DNA of 64,000 bases from Aplectana chamaeleonis (GCA_029168955.1 JAPDOI010000949.1:1-64000); one strand, 5' to 3'; counted from the stretch's first letter, positions 15,001-26,834 are shown. Program-made: numbers and translations. The notes: generated by a model from the sequence alone, not told the origin.

Positions 15001-17843
15001 TGACGTCATCAAGACGTCGTGAAAAGTGCATCTGGCTTCTGATGACGTCATCGGGACGTCGTGAAAAGTGCATCTGGCTTCTGATGACGTCATCGGGACG
15101 TCGTGAAAAGTGCATCTGGCTTCTGATGACGTCATCGGGACGTCGTGAAAAGTGCATCTGGCTTCTGATGACGTCCTCGGGACGTCGTGAAAAGTGCATC
15201 TGGCTTCTGATGACATCAACGGGACTTTGTGAAAAGTGCATCTGGCTTCTGATGACGTCATCGGGACGTCGTGAAAAGTGCATCTGGCTTCTGATGACGT
15301 CATCGGGACGTCGTGAAAAGTGCATCTGGCTTCTGATGACGTCATCGGGACGTCGTGAAAAGTGCATCTGGCTTCTGATGACGTCATCGGGACGTCGTGA
15401 AAAGTGCATCTGGCTTCTGATGACGTCATCGGGACGTCGTGAAAGTGCACCTGTCCTCTGATGACGTCATCAGGACGTCGTGAAAAGTGCATCTGGCTTC
15501 TGATGACGTCATCGGGACGTCGTGAAAAGTGCATCTGGCTTCTGATGACGTCATCGGGACGTCGTGAAAAGTGCATCTGGCTTCTGATGACGTAATCGGG
15601 ACGTCGTGAAAAGTGCATCTGGCTTCTGAAGACGTCATGGGGACGTCGTGAAAAGTGCACCTGGCTTCTGATGACGTCCTCGGGACGTCGTGAAAAGTGC
15701 ATCTAGCTTCTGATGACATCAACGGGACTTTGTGAAAAGTGCATCTGGCTTCTGATGACGTCATCGGGACGTCGTGAAAAGTGCATCTGGCTTCTGATGA
15801 CGTCATCGGGACGTCGTGAAAAGTGCATCTGGCTTCTGATGACGTCGTCGGGACGTCGTGAAAAGTGCATCTGGCTTCTGATGACGTCATCGGGACGTCG
15901 TGATAAGTGCATCTGGCTTCTGATGACGTCATCGGAACGTCGTGAAAAGTGCATCTGGCTTCTGATGACGTCAACGGGACTTTGTGAAAAGTGCATCTGG
16001 CTTCTGATGACGTCATCGGGACGTCGTGAAAAGTGCATCTGGCTTCTGATGACGTCATCGGGACGTCGTGAAAAGTGCATCTGGCTTCTGATGACGTCAA
16101 CGGGACTTTGTGAAAAGTGCATCTGGCTTCTGATGACGTCATCGGGACGTTGTGTGACAAGTGCATCTGGCTTCTGATGACGTCATCGTGACGTCGTGAA
16201 AAGTGCATCTGGCTTCTGATGACGTCATCGGGACGTCGTGAAAAGTGCATCTGGCTTCTGATGACGTCATCGAGTCGTCGTGAAAAGTGCATCTGGCTTC
16301 TGATGACGTCATCGGGACGTCGTGAAAAGTGCATCTGGCTTCTGATGACGTCATCGGGACGTCGTGAAAAGTGCATCTGGCTTCTGATGACGTCAACGGG
16401 ACTTTGTGAAAAGTGCATCTGGCTTCTGATGACGTCATCGGGACGTCGTGAAAAGTGCATCTGGCTTCTGATGACGTCATCGGGACGTCGTGAAAAGTGC
16501 ATCTGGCTTCTGATGACGTCATCGGGACGTCGTGAAAAGTGCATCTGGCTTCTGATGACGTCATCGGGACGTCGTGAAAAGTGCATCTGGCTTCTGATGA
16601 CGTCATCGGGACGTCGTGAAAAGTGCACCTGGCCTCTGATGACGTCATCGGGACGTCGTGAAAAGTGCATCTGGCTTCTGATGACGTCATCGGGACGTCG
16701 TGAAAAGTGCATCTGGCTTCTGATGACGTCATCGGGACGTCGTGAAAAGTGCATCTGGCTTCTGATGACGTCATCGGGACGTCGTGAAAAGTGCATCTGG
16801 CTTATGATGACGTCATCGGGACGTCGTGAAAAGTGCATCTGGCTTCTGATGACGTCTTCGGGACGTCGTGAAAAGTGCATCTAGCTTCTGATGACATCAA
16901 CGGGACTTTGTGAAAAGTGCATCTGGCTTCTGATGACGTCATCGGGACGTCGTGAAAAGTGCATCTGGCTTCTGATGACGTCATCGGGACGTCGTGAAAA
17001 GTGCATCTGGCTTCTGATGACGTCATCGGGACGTCGTGAAAAGTGCATCTGGCTTCTGATGACGTCATCGGGACGTCGTGAAAAGTGCATCTAGCTTCTG
17101 ATGACGTCATCGGGACGTCGTGAAAAGTGCACCTGTCCTCTGATGACGTCATCAGGACGTCGTGAAAAGTGCATCTGGCTTCTGATGACGTCATCGGGAC
17201 GTCGTGAAAAGTGCATCTGGCTTCTGATGACGTCATCGGGACGTCGTGAAAAGTGCATCTGGCTTCTGATGACGTAATCGGGACGTCGTGAAAAGTGCAT
17301 CTGGCTTCTGAAGACGTCATGGGGACGTCGTGAAAAGTGCACCTGGCTTCTGATGACGTCCTCGGGACGTCGTGAAAAGTGCATCTGGCTTCTGATGACA
17401 TCAACGGGACTTTGTGAAAAGTGCATCTGGCTTCTGATGACGTCATCGGGACGTCGTGAAAAGTGCATCTGGCTTCTGATGACGTCATCGGGACGTCGTG
17501 AAAAGTGCATCTGGCTTCTGATGACGTCATCGGGACGTCGTGAAAAGTGCATCTGGCTTCTGATGACGTCATCGGGACGTCGTGAAAAGTGCATCTGGCT
17601 TCTGATGACGTCATCGGGACGTCGTGAAAAGTGCACCTGGCCTCTGATGACGTCATCGGGACGTCGTGAAAAGTGCATCTGGCTTCTGATGACGTCATCG
17701 GGACGTCGTGAAAAGTGCATCTGGCTTCTGATGACGTCATCGGGACGTCGTGAAAAGTGCATCTGGCTTCTGATGACGTCATCGGGACGTCGTGAAAAGT
17801 GCATCTGGCTTATGATGACGTCATCGGGACGTCGTGAAGAGTG
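1..17843 (+). repeat. 42-bp satellite array (about 420 monomers)
   Basis: Head-to-tail array of a 42-bp monomer; a clean example is 7569-7610. Each monomer holds the 10-bp palindrome ATGACGTCAT, then a second GACGTC a few bases on, then GTGAAAAGTGCATCT. Recurrent variants are a CAACGGGACTTTGTG form, a form with GTTGTGTGACAAG (+2 bp) and 41-bp forms lacking one A in the GAAAAG run. Because 42 is a multiple of three and the consensus lacks stops in one forward and two reverse frames, it yields long open frames of 14-residue repeats; these are a by-product, with no start context, splice signals or non-repeat domain. The first 7 kb have many indels and odd monomers (for example around 6830-6870), while 7.4-17.8 kb is far more uniform. 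The array enters from the left window edge, so its true length is unknown. Confidence 0.97.
15449..17432 (+). repeat. Higher-order duplication inside the satellite
   Basis: A run of rare monomer variants at 15449-15730 (GCACCTGTCCTC, GTAATCGGG, GAAGACGTCATGGGG, GTCCTCGGG, then the CAACGGGACTTTG form) recurs in the same order at 17131-17410. The offset is 1682 bp, that is 40 monomers plus the 2-bp insertion carried by one variant monomer in between. This shows block duplication by unequal exchange rather than single-monomer spread. Confidence 0.8.
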
Positions 17844-18487
17844 GCACTACTCGCTTTCTACGAACACTCCTTATGAAGGTCAAAAACTAGTTCGCCGAAA
17901 TTCGCTGCAGTTTACAGCTCTCCTATGTTACTAACACCTACGTTACCAAGTAACCTCCACAAAACGACGCACGATTAGATTCCTGACCAGCAAAAGGCGT
18001 CACAGATCGATGCGTAGAACTGAGACAAAATGGGGTATAGGGACCCATTACCCCGAAAATTCGCCTGATGCAGTCAACGTGGCATAATTAGGCCTCGATG
18101 GAGCATGATCTTTCTTGATCATGAGCGGTTGTTTAGCTGCTAACCGATGTCCTCACCCACCCCAACATGCGGTTAGCGTAACCGTGTCATAACCCAGTTC
18201 TCCTCCGGTTAACGAGTGTATGAATCGCAGGTAAATGCTCTAGGTCGACCGGTTCAGCTAACTTACCGGAGGAAATGCAATGATGAATCATAACCTAGAA
18301 TACCCAACACGACAGAACAAATTCACGTTCAAGCTCCCTTCATTGTCAGCGGCTGGTTAGCCATTAACCGGTGCTTTCAACTAACCGCTTCTTTCAACCG
18401 GTCAGTTAGCGTGTGAAAAACTGATAACGGTTGCGATTAGCCGATAACGCTAACTTACCACCGAAAATGCTTTGATGAATCCGGCCT
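17844..18487 (+). mobile_element. Right terminal region of TIR transposon E
   Basis: Non-satellite DNA that starts where the 42-bp array stops and ends at a 16-bp terminal repeat reading AGGCCGGATTCATCAA on the minus strand. The region from about 18110 is packed with TAACCG/CGGTTA words, a subterminal repeat pattern typical of TIR transposons. A partial internal copy of the end lies near 18247-18295. It abuts CTG at 18488-18490, the 3-bp target duplication also found at the other end of E (23971-23973). A 3-bp duplication suggests a CACTA- or PIF/Harbinger-type element, but no transposase is visible, so the superfamily is open. Confidence 0.65.
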
Positions 18488-19421
18488 CTGGAGTACGCCG
18501 ACGACATTGTGTTATTCGCTGAAAACAACGCAAAACTGCAAAGGATTGTGAACCCCGTTTCGAAGTATGCCGCAGCCTATGGACTTCGTCTTCGTCCCGA
18601 CAAATGCAAGCAGATGTGGGTCTCTCAGAGGCCTTCAACGAGAGTTTGTGTGGACGGACAACGTATCGAACTGGTGGACGATTTCTGTTATTTGGGCTGT
18701 TTGCTGAAGAACGATGGTAGTTATGCAGCGGATATTCGACAACGATGTGCGAAAGCTACGTCTGCATTTAATTCTCTAACCAAGTGTTTGTGGTCTACCA
18801 CCATCGCGAAGGAAGTCAAGTTGCGCGTCTACCTATCCGCTATTCGCCCTATCATGATGTACAGATCGGAGACGTGGGCAGCACCGAAGACGCAGATGGA
18901 AAGGTAGGACTGCAGGGAGAGGAAGCTTTTTAGGCGTTTGCTTGGATATTTCTGGCCGCGTGTATGCCATAACGAAGACCTTTACAAGGAAATCGACGCA
19001 GTACATCAACGCTTGACACGAGGGAGGTGCCAGCATCTCCTAACGCCATCTCAAGCAGCAATGGAAAGTCGACTTCGACTGCTCGGGCATATACTAAGAA
19101 GAACGCCGGATCGTCTCGTACAACACGCTCTAAGAATGCTTCCAACTACTGTCTGGAAACGGCCACCTGGGCGTAGGCGAAAGTTCTGGACGGATGTGGT
19201 CAAAGAGGATTTGGAGTCACTCGGCATCGAAAGACAGTTCAGGCGCGATGTTTCGTTTCGCAGGAAATGGAATAGTGACAGCTGGATGGAATGTGTTCAA
19301 ATTGTGGCTCAAGACCGTGAAAAATGGACACTGCTGACTACTAGGACGGCACACCTCGGTGAAGATGCGGAATGACCGCGTCAGGCGAAAGCCAACCGAT
19401 TAAGTCAAGTAAGTCAATGAA
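18488..19421 (+). pseudogene. RTE-type retrotransposon, 3' half (RT palm to tail)
   Basis: Encodes the C-terminal part of a non-LTR reverse transcriptase. It opens right at the catalytic box (EYADDIVLFAE), followed by a thumb region, a YLGCLLKNDG motif typical of RTE-like proteins, and a tail rich in W, R and K ending with a stop near 19375. The 3' end has AAGTCAAGTAAGTCAATGA, like the short repeat tails of RTE elements. One in-frame TAG at 18905-18907 interrupts an otherwise open frame, so this copy is dead but not very old. The 5' half of the same kind of element lies inverted at 23971-26340, cut at exactly the same codon. A second copy at 56411-56968 shows the uninterrupted target sequence. 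Confidence 0.88.
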
Positions 19422-19639
19422 AGGTACATTATTATTCATACGCAGGTTTTTCAGAAAAACTAGCAAGTAAAAAGTATGCAAAGCAACTATACGAAAAAAC
19501 TTCTAGGAAGAATAACTAGTCACTTGGTCATCTCACTTGACCACGCCCATTTTTCGGCGCCGCAACGACTGCTCCGATTTCGATTTCGGAAGGAAGAAAA
19601 TTCTAGGTTGATGTACCTAATAGAAGGCGGTACGGAAAA

Positions 19640-19860
19640 ATGGGCGTGGCCTAGTGCAATTTTATCCGGTTTTATCCAAAAATTATCCGAATTTATCCAA
19701 AATTTTACCCGAATTATATCCGATATTTATCCGATTTTATCCGAATTTTCGACCCTTCGGATATTGGTCCGATTCAGGTAATGCGTTTTTTCGATTTTTC
19801 GGATATCGGATTATCCGAATCTCGGATATTCGAAAAGGAGCGAATCGGATACTAAGTATA
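19640..19860 (+). mobile_element. hAT-like element, right end (ATCCGA words)
   Basis: Subterminal array of ATTTATCCGA/TCGGAT words ending in AAGTATA, followed by the octamer GTTCACGA at 19861-19868. The mirror end lies at 26960-27152, where the same octamer follows in reverse complement (27153-27160). Reading inward, both ends begin TATACTT and soon reach TATCC. An 8-bp duplication fits the hAT superfamily. The stretch 19422-19639 shows no gene. Confidence 0.6.
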
Positions 19861-19868
19861 GTTCACGA

Positions 19869-20471
19869 TGTGTTTAGCATACGTTCCAACAAAAAGGGAA
19901 CAATAGGAAAGTCAAATTAGGAGAGTGTACAAGGAGTGAACAATATCTTCTCGAAGCGATAATTTTGGCCGACTCTTCTGAACAGCAAAAACAAACCGTT
20001 GCGGTGTTCGACACGGAAGCACATTGTGGTTCCGAAAGCGGTTCTGACTACGCGAGAACCATTAAAATGTATATGCATGTAAACCTAATACTTACCATCA
20101 AAACAGAAGATGATTTCAAAAAGACCTACACAGCTGGTTAGCTCCAGCTGTAAGGAGAAGCGAAACTATAGAATAGAAGTACAGCATCAAGCAAGAGTAT
20201 TCCCATAAATAAACTCTTCCTCGTAAAATTCCACAACGGTTTGTTTTCGCTGTTCAGAATAGTCGACCAAAATTATCGCTTTGAGAAGATATTGTTCACT
20301 TTTTGTACACTCTCCTCAATTGGCTTTCCTATTTTTCCCTTTTTGTTGGAACGTTTCTGACACGAACCAAACCTCTTTCGCTTGGAAGACCCCTTTTGGA
20401 TAGAATTGTTCACTTTTATCGATATTACGCAGTAATATTTCATGTGTGTAATTTATGCAAAACTAGCATAC
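19869..20471. other. Non-coding spacer, nothing recognised
   Basis: AT-rich unique-looking DNA outside the hAT-like end. I see no open frame with coding character, RNA gene or TIR here. In the inversion model it is the original flank of the nested insertion. Confidence 0.5.
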
Positions 20472-20953
20472 TTAAAGGCAGTGTTCACGATGAAAAAAGT
20501 TTTCGAAATTCCACTAGGATTGGGTAGTGGATGGACACTCTGTAACGTTAACGTCGAAAGAACGCATGAAAACGAGCCAGGAAGAGCCCCAAAAGAGCCC
20601 GAAGTTGCAACTTTGAGCGCATTGAAAACCCCAAAAGCGCATCACACGCCCACCGACGTGCTCGAGATCGTGAGATGAGCGATGATTTTCAATCATTAGC
20701 CCCGTTCTTCCCTTCATTCTCAGCTTCTCTCTTTACTCAGGTCAGCTGGCATAGATCGGCTGCAAAAGACGGAAGTTACAAGCCTCGGACAACTCGTCCA
20801 CCATGTTTTAATAGCTCAATCTTTGAGGGACCATACCTGCGTTTACAGAAGGTCTTGTGTGATTTCAGAGACACCATTGGAGTCAGCATGGGGCCGTTTT
20901 CAAGATAAGCGGAAAAACAGAAAAACGATTTTCATCGTGAACACTGCCTTTAA
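20472..20953 (+). mobile_element. TTAA MITE, family A1
   Basis: Both ends are TTAA followed by the inverted repeat AGGCAGTGTTCACGATGA, so it is a piggyBac-type (TTAA target) non-autonomous element of about 480 bp. It has no coding capacity of its own. A decayed copy in the opposite orientation is at 58808-59195, and the related family A2 (30450-30899) shares the same terminal repeat with a different interior. Confidence 0.8.
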
Positions 20954-21016
20954 TTACGCTTAGTTATTCGGTGCATACATAGGCTGCTAGAACACACCGA
21001 CTTCCCTTGTTCGTTT

Positions 21017-23623
21017 GAGAGTTATAATTACAGAAATCTACATTCGGCGAAATCGTTTCTGAAGGACATGAATAGTTCAATTCTCGATCCATTATCGGCG
21101 ATCCTTCCAAAAACTGCAGTGAACGCAAAGACTACGATTATTGTCAATATGTGTGCGAAAGGTTCATAAAGCCCAGCAGAAATAAAGACGACGCCTCGAT
21201 GACGTCATCAGAAGCCAGATGCACTTTTCGCGACGTTCCGATGACGTCAACAGAAGCCAGATGCACTTTTCATGACGTCCCGATGACGTCATCAGAAGCC
21301 AGATGCACTTTTCACGACGTCCCGATGACGTCATCAGAAGCCAGATGCACTTTTCACGACATCTCGATGACGTCATCAAAAGCCAGCTGCACTTTCACGA
21401 CGTCCCGATGACGTTATTAGAAGCCAGATGCACTTTTCACGACGTCCCGATAACGTCATCAGAAGCCAGATGCACTTTTCACGACGTCCCGATGACGTCA
21501 TCAGAAGCCAGATGAACTTGTCAAGACGTCCCGATGACATCATCAGAAGCCAGCTGCACTTTCCACGACGTCTCGATGACGTCATCAGAAGTCAGATGCA
21601 CTTTTTTTACGACGTCCCGATGACGTCATCAGAAGCCAGATGCACTTTTCACGACGTCCCGATGACGTCATCAGAAGCCAGATGCACTTTTCACGACGTC
21701 GCGATAACGTCATCAGAAGCCAGATGCACTTTTCACGACGTCAAATGACGTCATCAGAAGCCAGATGCACTTTTCACGACGTCCCGATGACGTCATCAGA
21801 AGCCAGATGCACTTTTCACGACCTCCCGATGACGTCATCAGAAGCCAGCTGCACTTTTCACGACGTCCCGATGACGTCATCAGAAGCCAGCTGCACTTTT
21901 CACGACGTCCCGATGACGTCATCAGAAGCCAGCTGCACTTTTCACGACGTCCCGATGACGTTATTAGAAGCCAGATGCACTTTTCACGACGTCCCGATGA
22001 CGTCATCAGAAGCCAGATGAACTTGTCAAGACGTCCCGATGACATCATCAGAAGCCAGCTGCACTTTCCACGACGTATCGATGACGTCATCAGAAGCCAG
22101 ATGCACTTTTCACGACGTCTCGATGACGTCATCATAAGCCAGATGCACTTTTCACGACGTCCCGATGACGTCATCAGAAGCCAGATGCACTTTTCACGAC
22201 GTCCCGATGACGTCATCAAACCAGATGCACTTTTCACGACGTCCCGATGACGTCATCAGAAGCCAGATGCACTTTCACGACGTCGATGACGTCATCAGAA
22301 GCCAGATGCACTTTTCGACGTCCGATGACGTCATCAGAAACCAGATGCACTTTTCACAAAGTCCGTTGATGTCATCAGAAGCTAGATGCACTTTTCACGA
22401 CGTCCCGAGGACGTCATCAAACCAGATGCACTTTCACGACGTCCCGATGACGTCATCAGGCCAGCCGCTGCACTTTCCACGACGTCTCGATGACGTCATC
22501 AGAACCAGATGCACTTTTACGACGTCTCGATGACGTCATCATAAGCCAGATGCACTTTTCGACGTCCGATGAGCGTCATCAGAACCAGATGCACTTTTCG
22601 ACGACGTCCCGATGACGTCATCAGAGCCAGATGAACTTGTCAATACGTCCTGATGACATCATCAGAAGCCAGCTGCACTTCCACGACGTCTCGATGACGT
22701 CATCAGAGCCAGATGCACTTTTTACGACGTCCGATGACGTCATCAGAAAGATGCACTTTTCACGACGTCCCGATGACGTCATCAGAGCCAGATGCACTTT
22801 CACGACGTCCCGATAACGTCGTGAAAGTGCAGCTGGCTTCTGATGACGTCATCGGGACGTCGTGAAAAGTGCAGCTTGCCTCTGATGACGTCATCGGGAC
22901 GTCGTGAAAAGTGCATCTGGCTTCTGATGACGTCATCGGGACGTCGTGAAAAGTGCATCTGGCTTCTGATGACGTTATCGGGACGTCGTGAAAACTGCAT
23001 CTGGCTTCTGATGACGTCATCGGGACGTCGTGAAAAGTGCATCTGGCTTCTGATGACGTCATCGGGACGTCGTAAAAAAAGTGCATCTGGCTTCTGATGA
23101 CGTCATCGAGACGTCGTGGAAAGTGCAGCTGGCTTCTGATGATGTCATCGGGACGTCTTGACAAGTTCATCTGGCTTCTGACGACGTCATCGGGACGTCG
23201 TGAAAAGTGCATCTGGCTTCTAATAACGTCATCGGGACGTCGTGAAAGTGCAGCTGGCTTCTGATGACGTCATCGAGATGTCGTGAAATGTGCATCTGGC
23301 TTCTGATGACGTCATCGAGACGTCGTGAAAAGTGCATCTGGCTTCTGATGACGTCATCGGGACGTCATGAAAAGTGCATCTGGCTTCTGTTGACGTCATC
23401 GGAACGTCGCGAAAAGTGCATCTGGCTTCTGATGACGTCATCGAGGCGTCGTCTTTATTTCTGCTGGGCTTTATGAATCTTTCGCACACATATTGACAAT
23501 AAGAATAGTCTTTGCGTTCACTGCAGTTTTTGGAAGGATCGCCGATAATGGATCGAGAATTGAACTATTCATGTCCTTCAGAAACGATTTCGCCGAATGT
23601 AGATTTCTGTAATTATAACTCTC
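21017..23623. repeat. Satellite palindrome with 180-bp unique arms
   Basis: Outer arms of about 180 bp (21017-21195 and 23444-23623) are inverted copies of one non-satellite sequence beginning GAGAGTTATAATTAC. Inside, the 42-bp satellite runs in reverse orientation from about 21196 to 22810 and forward from there to 23443. The variant monomers next to both arms come in the same order (CGCGACGTTCC, GTCAACAG, CATGACG, GACATCTCG, the short CAGCTGCACTTTCACG form, GTTATTAG), so this is a true inverted duplication. A block of about 12 monomers, marked by GATGAACTTGTCAAG, repeats at 21511, 22016 and 22630. These monomers often have CAGCTGGCTTC, rare in the main array, so they form a separate subfamily. 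The arms differ by scattered substitutions. Confidence 0.9.
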
Positions 23624-23970
23624 ATTATGACACCGCGTAAAACCGTGCGAACTCAATCAGTTTCTCGCCTGCCTAATCGGGCCGAAGATCGTCCAAAGAG
23701 CGATCTCAAACCTGATCACAGGTTCTATTAATTACAAACACGCATGCAACACGTTCAAATTCGACCGCTCACTCTCATTTTGCTATAAGATACTTATATA
23801 CCTATCTCCGATTGATATCAACAGATTCTGGTTGATGTCACTACATCTTATCTCAAATCCCATTTGGTGAATCGCAGTTAGGCTTAACCGCGGCGAAACT
23901 AGGTGGTTAAGCTCCGGTTTCGCTAACCGCGGTTACTCACTAACCGCGGTAAGATTGATGGATCCGGCCT
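23624..23970 (-). mobile_element. Left terminal region of TIR transposon E
   Basis: Ends at 23970 with AGGCCGGATCCATCAA on the minus strand, matching the other end of E (18472-18487) at 15 of 16 positions. Next to it are several CGCGGTTAG/TAACCG words, as at the other end. The flanking CAG at 23971-23973 is CTG on the minus strand, the same 3-bp target duplication. A 34-codon frame (plus strand, 23627-23731, start MTPRKTVRTQ, basic) lies here; nothing else supports it as a gene. Confidence 0.65.
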
Positions 23971-26340
23971 CAGGTCGACAAGGGATCGTCCTGATGGTGT
24001 TAGGATCACATCCGCAGGAAACTGTTCTGCAACTCTACGCATGATGTCATCAACGGCGAAGTTGAAAAGAAAAGGTCCTGCAACGGCTCCTTGCCTTACT
24101 CCTGTTTTCACCTCGAAAGCTGACTTAAATCCGACAGGTGTACGAACTGCTGCTGTTGTTCCTTTGTTCATGTCCTCGATTAACCGAACATACTTTTCCG
24201 GGACTCCATCTGCTCGCAGAGCATTGAGCAATCGATCACGATGAGGAGAGTCGAACACGGCTTTAAAGTCCAAAAAAAGCAAGCTGTAAAGGCTTCGAAT
24301 ACCGCTGCCACGATTCAATTACTCTTCTCACGACGAACACTTGGTCGATGGTCGATCTTCCAGGTCGAAAACCGGCTTGCACATCTCTGGTCGTTCCATC
24401 ACGATGTTTGATAAGTCGCTCGAGAATGATACGTTCCAAAACCTTGTACATGACACGAAGTAGAGAGATTCCTCTGTAGTTCTTAGGATCCGTGACGGAT
24501 AGCTTCTTGTGAAGAGGTACGATGATCGCATGTCTCCACGAATCGGGTATCCTTTCGCTCATCCTTATGGCACGGATGGTGTTGGTCAATTCACGAATCC
24601 CAGACGGAGAAAGAGCTTTCAGCATTTCAGCAGTGATGTTGTCATCTCCACCTGCCTTTCCATTCTTCATTTTCCGAACACAATCCAAAACTTCAGACTC
24701 AGTCGGCGGTTCCTCACTGACATCGTAATGTGCTCTCTGAACATGCCGGAGCTCAGGTACTGATGGCGCTGGACGATTCAGTAGTGAACTGAAGTAATCC
24801 TTCCATATTGGCAGCGTCGCATCACCAACTGCAACTCCATTGGTAGTGTTTAAGACAGGAGAACATCTCTTCATCTTCCCGCTATACTGTCGCAGCAACG
24901 TGTAGGCTTTCCTCGGATTCTTCTCCTCCCAAGCCTTCTCGAACTCCTTAGCTCTACACGTCCACTCTCGTTCGCGGTCACTTTGGAGCTGCCGACGCAA
25001 CTTCCTCCTCAGACGCTTCTCCTCCACGAAGTTTCCTGCAGTTCGGAGAGCACATACCTTGTTGTAAGTAAACGTCGTTTCCTCTGAGACGTAGGCGAAC
25101 TTCTTCCTAGGCTGTACAACCGGGAGTGCCTCTTTCGAAGCGTCCTGGATGCACTTGACAAAGAATCCGCGTCGCAAAGTTTCTACTTAGTCCGTACTCC
25201 GATGTGAATAGAAACGCGTTGTCGAAAATTCCTTCTGCATTCTTCATCTCTGAGACTTGTCATGTCAATTCTCTGGAGAGCCCCTCGCTTCCTCTTATGG
25301 ATCCTCGCAGTGAAGTTCAACAGAACAGGACGGTGATCCGAATCGAATGCGACATCCCACACAGCTCTAGATCTTCGAATGTCCGATACTGGAATATTCC
25401 TCGTCAGGACATAGTCGAGCTGTAATTTCAAAGTTGTCATCTTCCGCTTCCGCTGCTCTTCTGGAGATAGCTGGGTTGGTCCCTGTCACGTAAGCTGATG
25501 ATCCCTCTTAAATGTCGATGCAACAATAAGACCACTGCGTTCACAAAAGTCGACAAGGCGGTAGCCATTGTCCGATGTTTGCTGCACTGGGTAGAAGCAT
25601 TTACCGAGTACTTCGGATTCCTGATCAAGTCCCACTTTCGCATTTGCGTCAATTCCCACGACAACAGCATGTTGACGGGGTATCCTGGCCAGCAACGTAT
25701 ATTGAGTTCCTCATAAAACACATCCTTCGAATTGTCCTCGGCGGTTTCAGTGGGTGCATGAGCACTCACTATCACAGGTTGAATCCTCTGTGATCCCGCA
25801 GTCGTACGAATGCATTCCGGCACGACGTTGAACCAAACTCCTTGACCGTACCATTGAAATCCTTACTTACAACTATTGCACAGCCTCCCACTCTCCTATC
25901 GTCAGCGTTACCGCAGTAGATGGTGTACTCTCCGACGCTGATGACGGGTCTATCCTTGAGGCGGGTTTCCTGCAAAGCAGCAAACGGTGCATGGAAATAG
26001 CTCAGAAGTCTGGATAACGCAGTTTTTTGGATATCACTCGACAGCGATCGACAGTTCAGGGTGGCGAAATTGTGGCTTGTGGCCAAAGACTCCATGACTC
26101 CCTAGGTACGGATCCTAAGGTGTTATGGACCAGAGGCCTTAGTGTGCCGGACGGCGACACCTTTATGCAATGTGTGGGATACTTTCGCGATATAGTTGTG
26201 CACGCTATATCGCTCGAACGTTCCCTGTGTACACTCAAACGTCTGCTGGGTTCAGTAGAAGCAGGGGCACCAACGAGCAGGTACCAACAGACTTGTATAC
26301 ACACCCCCAATATGCATATATTAAAGTGCCTTTCATTAAT
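23971..26340 (-). pseudogene. RTE-type retrotransposon, 5' half (endonuclease and RT fingers/palm)
   Basis: Reading down the minus strand: a 5' region, then an AP-type endonuclease (ATLNCRSLSSD and QETR near 26070-25980; GIDANAKVG near 25650; SDHRPVLL near 25330), then a reverse transcriptase with PLHKK, NYRGISLL, QAGFRPGRST, LFLDFKAVFDS and RQGAVAGP. It stops at GRSLVDL, one residue before the YADD box. Several frameshifts break it, including near 25800, at about 25180 and in the A-run at 24272-24278, so it is dead. The missing 3' half is the plus-strand fragment at 18488-19421. The endonuclease nicks target DNA and the RT copies element RNA onto it; here only remnants remain. Confidence 0.9.
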
Positions 26341-26349
26341 ATGCACATA

Positions 26350-26834
26350 TTAAAGGCACAGTCCAACCTCAGAATCGATTTTTCGCTTTCTGCCTATCTT
26401 GGAGAAATTTTCACTCTGATCACGATGGTGTCTCCAGAATCGCTCAGAACCCACTACGAACGGAGTTACGGCTCTTCAAAAATTTCGATTTTGAACAGCT
26501 AGAAGTTCGCGGACGAGTTGTCTCGAGCCTGTATTTTCTCGTTGTTCGCAGCCATCGTTCTGAAGCAGGCCACAATATAAAGCCAGACCGAAAACAAATA
26601 GAAGAACATATGTAGGTTTTGAATAAAATCATTCGCGCGTCTCTTACCTATTGAGGTCGGAAACCTGGCAGTGATCGTTACCCATTTTTTTCTTTCAAGG
26701 GGCGTGGTCGACTTTTTCCTAGCTTTTTCTCGCTTATTTGAGCGAATTGAGATTTTGCGCTTGGCAGGGTTGCTACAGGCGGCGACCGGACCATAATATC
26801 AAAAATTACCTCTGAGGTTGGACTGTGATTTTAA
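26350..26834 (-). mobile_element. TTAA MITE, family A3
   Basis: Begins TTAA plus AGGCACAGTCCAACCTCAGA and ends with the inverse (TGAGGTTGGACTGTG) plus TTAA; the last few bases before the right TTAA are altered. Its interior matches the element at 30896-31382 in the opposite orientation, including a shared GAGACAACTCGTCC segment. No coding capacity. Confidence 0.75.

Noticed and set aside
1..17843. Many long open frames of 14-residue repeats (up to about 550 codons) in several frames
   Set aside because: They follow from a 42-bp monomer without stops in three frames; the same array is open on both strands and has no unique domain or splice signals.
1..17843. CRISPR array
   Set aside because: Repeats are contiguous with no variable spacers, and the context is eukaryotic.
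1..17843. Hammerhead ribozyme in each monomer (CTGATGA and GAAAA present)
   Set aside because: The bases after CTGATGA cannot pair with those just before GAAA to make stem II, and no cleavage triplet sits at the required place.
18109..18125. GATCTTTCTTGATCATGA as a regulatory site
   Set aside because: A short near-palindrome in a region already explained as the subterminal part of element E.
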